Source of the DNA: Mycobacterium sp. 1164966.3
GTDB taxonomy: Bacteria; Actinomycetota; Actinomycetes; Mycobacteriales; Mycobacteriaceae
Direction: 5' to 3'
NCBI RefSeq assembly: GCF_001665395.1
Contig: NZ_LZSG01000057.1
Span: 1-64,000 of the forward strand
DNA length: 64,000 nucleotides
The notes beneath the pieces are model-generated. The model made no database searches and had not been told where the DNA came from. It was given only the letters and a program-made list of their open reading frames with translations. Every line of letters begins with the position of its first letter. The stretch's first letter is position 1. The position numbers were made by a program, and so were the translations under genes. This document shows, piece by piece, positions 62,468 to 64,000 of this stretch.

Positions 62468-63097
62468 TCAGCTGTCTCCCCAGGTATTCCAGGAAGTGAC
62501 GGTCTCCGCCGGCGGACGCGTGGCCGGGCGAAACTCAGTGCCGATCGTGTAGGCCACGGGGAAAAGGGCAGCCTGGGTGACGGTTGGCGGAATGCCGAGC
62601 AGTTCGCCCACCTCCTGCTCCCTGAATAGATGCATCGTCGTCCACACTGAGCCCAGTCCGCGCGACCGCAGCGCGAGCAGAAAGCTCCAGCCCGCCGGGA
62701 TGATCGATGCCCACGCCGCCGCGGCGACGCCCAGATCAGCCTTGTCGAAACGCCGATTCAGGCACGGAATCACGTGAACCGGGACCTGAGCCAACGTTTC
62801 GGTGAGGCTCAGCGCGCCGGCGTACACGCGCCGGGTCTGCGGATCCGGCGCAGTCTCGACGGCGTGCGCCAGATACTGCTCGCCGATGCCGCGGTAGATG
62901 TCGGCGATCGCCGCACGTTTGGCGGGATCGGTGACGACCATCCAGCGCCAATCCTGCGCGTTGCTGGCCGTCGGCGCTTGCATGGCGAGCCGTATGCATT
63001 CGAGGATCACCTCTCTGCCGACCGGCCGGGTCAAATCGAGCCGTTTGCGCACCGCCCGCGTCGTGGTGAGCAGTTCGTCGACCGAAGCGATGTCCAC
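62468..63097 (-). CDS. Nitroreductase-family flavoprotein
   Basis: A 209-residue FMN nitroreductase-fold protein. The FMN-binding start RAVRKRLDLTRPV near residue 15 and QAPTASNAQDWRWMVV near 40 match the fold, as does LLALRSRGLGSVWTT near 148. It reduces quinones, nitroaromatics or enones with NAD(P)H. The GTG start at 63097 is the first plausible one; the longer frame shadows the next gene. It lies 23 bases downstream of the AhpD-like gene. Confidence 0.85.
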   Translation of the reverse strand: MDIASVDELLTTTRAVRKRLDLTRPVGREVILECIRLAMQAPTASNAQDWRWMVVTDPAKRAAIADIYRGIGEQYLAHAVETAPDPQTRRVYAGALSLTETLAQVPVHVIPCLNRRFDKADLGVAAAAWASIIPAGWSFLLALRSRGLGSVWTTMHLFREQEVGELLGIPPTVTQAALFPVAYTIGTEFRPATRPPAETVTSWNTWGDS

Positions 63098-63120
63098 CCG
63101 TCTGCAACCGCCGCCGTCGT

Positions 63121-63603
63121 TCAGAGATCCAGCGCGCAGGACTGGTCCACGCCCAGCACGGTCAGCGACCGTCCCAAACCCAGAAAGACCGCGACGCACA
63201 GGGTGAGATCGAGAACCTCGGCGTCGGAAAACGACTCCCGCAATCGGGTGAAGAATCCGTCGTCCAGCGAGGTGTGGTCGGTGGCGAACCGCTCGGCGTA
63301 CTCGATGGCAAGACGCTGGCGGGGCGTATAGCCGGGGTATTCGGCGTAGGCCGCAACGTTGTCGTAGAGCTCCGGTGCGATATGGGCATCCAGTACCGAC
63401 TGGGCACGGAAGCCCGAGCATGCGGTGCAGTCATTGATCTGCGCGATGCGCATCCTGGCCAGCTCTCGCTCCTCGGGAGGCAAGATACTTTGCTGGTACG
63501 CGCCGCGGATCATCCGCTCGACCATGCCACCGAGCTGAGGGCGTAGCGACCAGATCATCGCAGCCTCGCCTCCGGGACCGTCCGGCACGTCGAGCCTGGC
63601 CAT
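63121..63603 (-). CDS. AhpD/carboxymuconolactone-decarboxylase-like protein
   Basis: A 160-residue CMD-fold protein with a CxxC motif (NDCTACSGF near residue 55). It is a second such protein in the window, only distantly similar to the one at 27235. It may take part in peroxide detoxification with the nitroreductase next to it. The ATG at 63603 follows AGGAG. The longer frame upstream adds no homology. Confidence 0.85.
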   Translation of the reverse strand: MARLDVPDGPGGEAAMIWSLRPQLGGMVERMIRGAYQQSILPPEERELARMRIAQINDCTACSGFRAQSVLDAHIAPELYDNVAAYAEYPGYTPRQRLAIEYAERFATDHTSLDDGFFTRLRESFSDAEVLDLTLCVAVFLGLGRSLTVLGVDQSCALDL

Positions 63604-63789
63604 AACTGATCTCCTGCCCGCTAGAGACGGTGCCGTTTGAGCAAACCAGATTCTCGGCTCGGCTGTCCAGGTCGCCGCATACGCACAATTTGACATACGT
63701 AGACCCGGCGTCAAGCCGCAAACCGGCGCGGGTTACCGTCCGTGGAACGAGGGCGTTGGACGTGGGACGCCCGTATGGGAGGTTCCGGC

Positions 63790-64000
63790 GTGCTGTTTAT
63801 GCACGAGGTGCACAAAGTGCGCGGACGCGCCGAAGACGATTTCGAAGCCGCCTTCCGGGACGGCTGGATGCCGATGCTCGCCGCGGACGACGACGCGCGG
63901 CTGCTCTGGTATGCCGACCACGCGCAGGGCAGCGGCCCCGCATACACCGTCGTCACGGTCACCGCCATCCAGAACGGAGCCGCCTGGGAGCGTCTTGCCC
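63790..64000 (+). CDS. NIPSNAP-family protein (3' truncated by window end)
   Basis: The first 70 residues of a NIPSNAP/dimeric alpha-beta-barrel protein, running off the window end. The stretch HEVHKVRGRAEDDFEAAFRD with LLWYADHAQGSGPAYTV fits the family. GTG 63790 follows GGGAGG with a 7-base spacer, which I prefer over ATG 63775 (15 bases upstream, in frame). It runs divergently from the AhpD-like gene. Confidence 0.75.
   Translation, partial: MLFMHEVHKVRGRAEDDFEAAFRDGWMPMLAADDDARLLWYADHAQGSGPAYTVVTVTAIQNGAAWERLA

Overview
The window looks like the chromosome of a non-tuberculous, probably slow-growing Mycobacterium. It is GC-rich, encodes mycobacterial hallmark proteins (Apa, antigen 85B, RpfC, LppE, CYP140, LldD2, BfrA), and its gene order closely follows, from memory, the M. 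tuberculosis H37Rv segment from Rv1860 (apa) to about Rv1906c. I cannot name the species. I see no rRNA, tRNA, prophage, insertion sequence or CRISPR array. The first gene (apa) and the last one (a NIPSNAP-like protein) are cut by the window edges.

Layout. 1-7600: secreted Apa, two tandem GlsB/YeaQ-type membrane proteins, AdhA, a CPBP membrane protease, and a minus-strand SDR / phosphoketolase / MOSC run. 7790-14160: a thiolase-like protein, an epimerase fused to a domain resembling rifampin-phosphotransferase helical regions, a ferredoxin reductase, and an HhH/DUF72 pair. 14280-18030: lon-ddn-tfoX, with an HspR-type inverted repeat just before lon, and a CGNR zinc-finger protein whose upstream region holds a perfect TetR-like operator. 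18340-25070: a helical unknown, lldD2, DUF1810, a GH13 amylase, EthD, PNPOx and enoyl-CoA hydratase proteins, then divergent bfd and bfrA separated by two IdeR-like iron boxes. 25130-31520: an MFS exporter, AhpD-like, glnA3 and amidohydrolase (a split FluG-like pair), an acyltransferase and an SRPBCC protein.

31520-41400: a minus-strand block (CoA ligase, SnoaL, CYP140, LppE, SDR, SRPBCC, RpfC), a membrane protein in the place where M. tuberculosis has the Rv1885c chorismate mutase, then fbpB, an actin/Hsp70-like DUF7159 protein and YceI. 41360-46160: an operon of a CYP125-family P450, zinc alcohol dehydrogenase and YceI, the Rv1891-Rv1893 small exported or membrane proteins, and a nitronate monooxygenase with a KstR-type box. 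46270-53320: an epimerase, a Baeyer-Villiger monooxygenase with an alcohol dehydrogenase, a methyltransferase, dtd, a thiamine-binding-type protein and a macrodomain protein. 53380-64000: cinA, vapBC, a NanT-type transporter, an amidohydrolase, a holin-like membrane protein, enoyl-CoA hydratase, a STAS protein, D-amino-acid oxidase, a secreted Pro/Gly-rich protein, SRPBCC, nitroreductase, AhpD-like and NIPSNAP.

Shared themes are lipid/steroid-type oxidation (two P450s, BVMO, several dehydrogenases, hydratases and a KstR box), iron storage under IdeR, protein quality control under HspR, and cell-envelope/secreted factors. Several intergenic gaps hold palindromic repeats that look like a dispersed mycobacterial family. 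No single locus is clearly a wholly new system. The strongest candidates for something undescribed are the CYP125-ADH-YceI operon, the epimerase/RPH-like fusion protein, and the DUF7159 actin-like protein.
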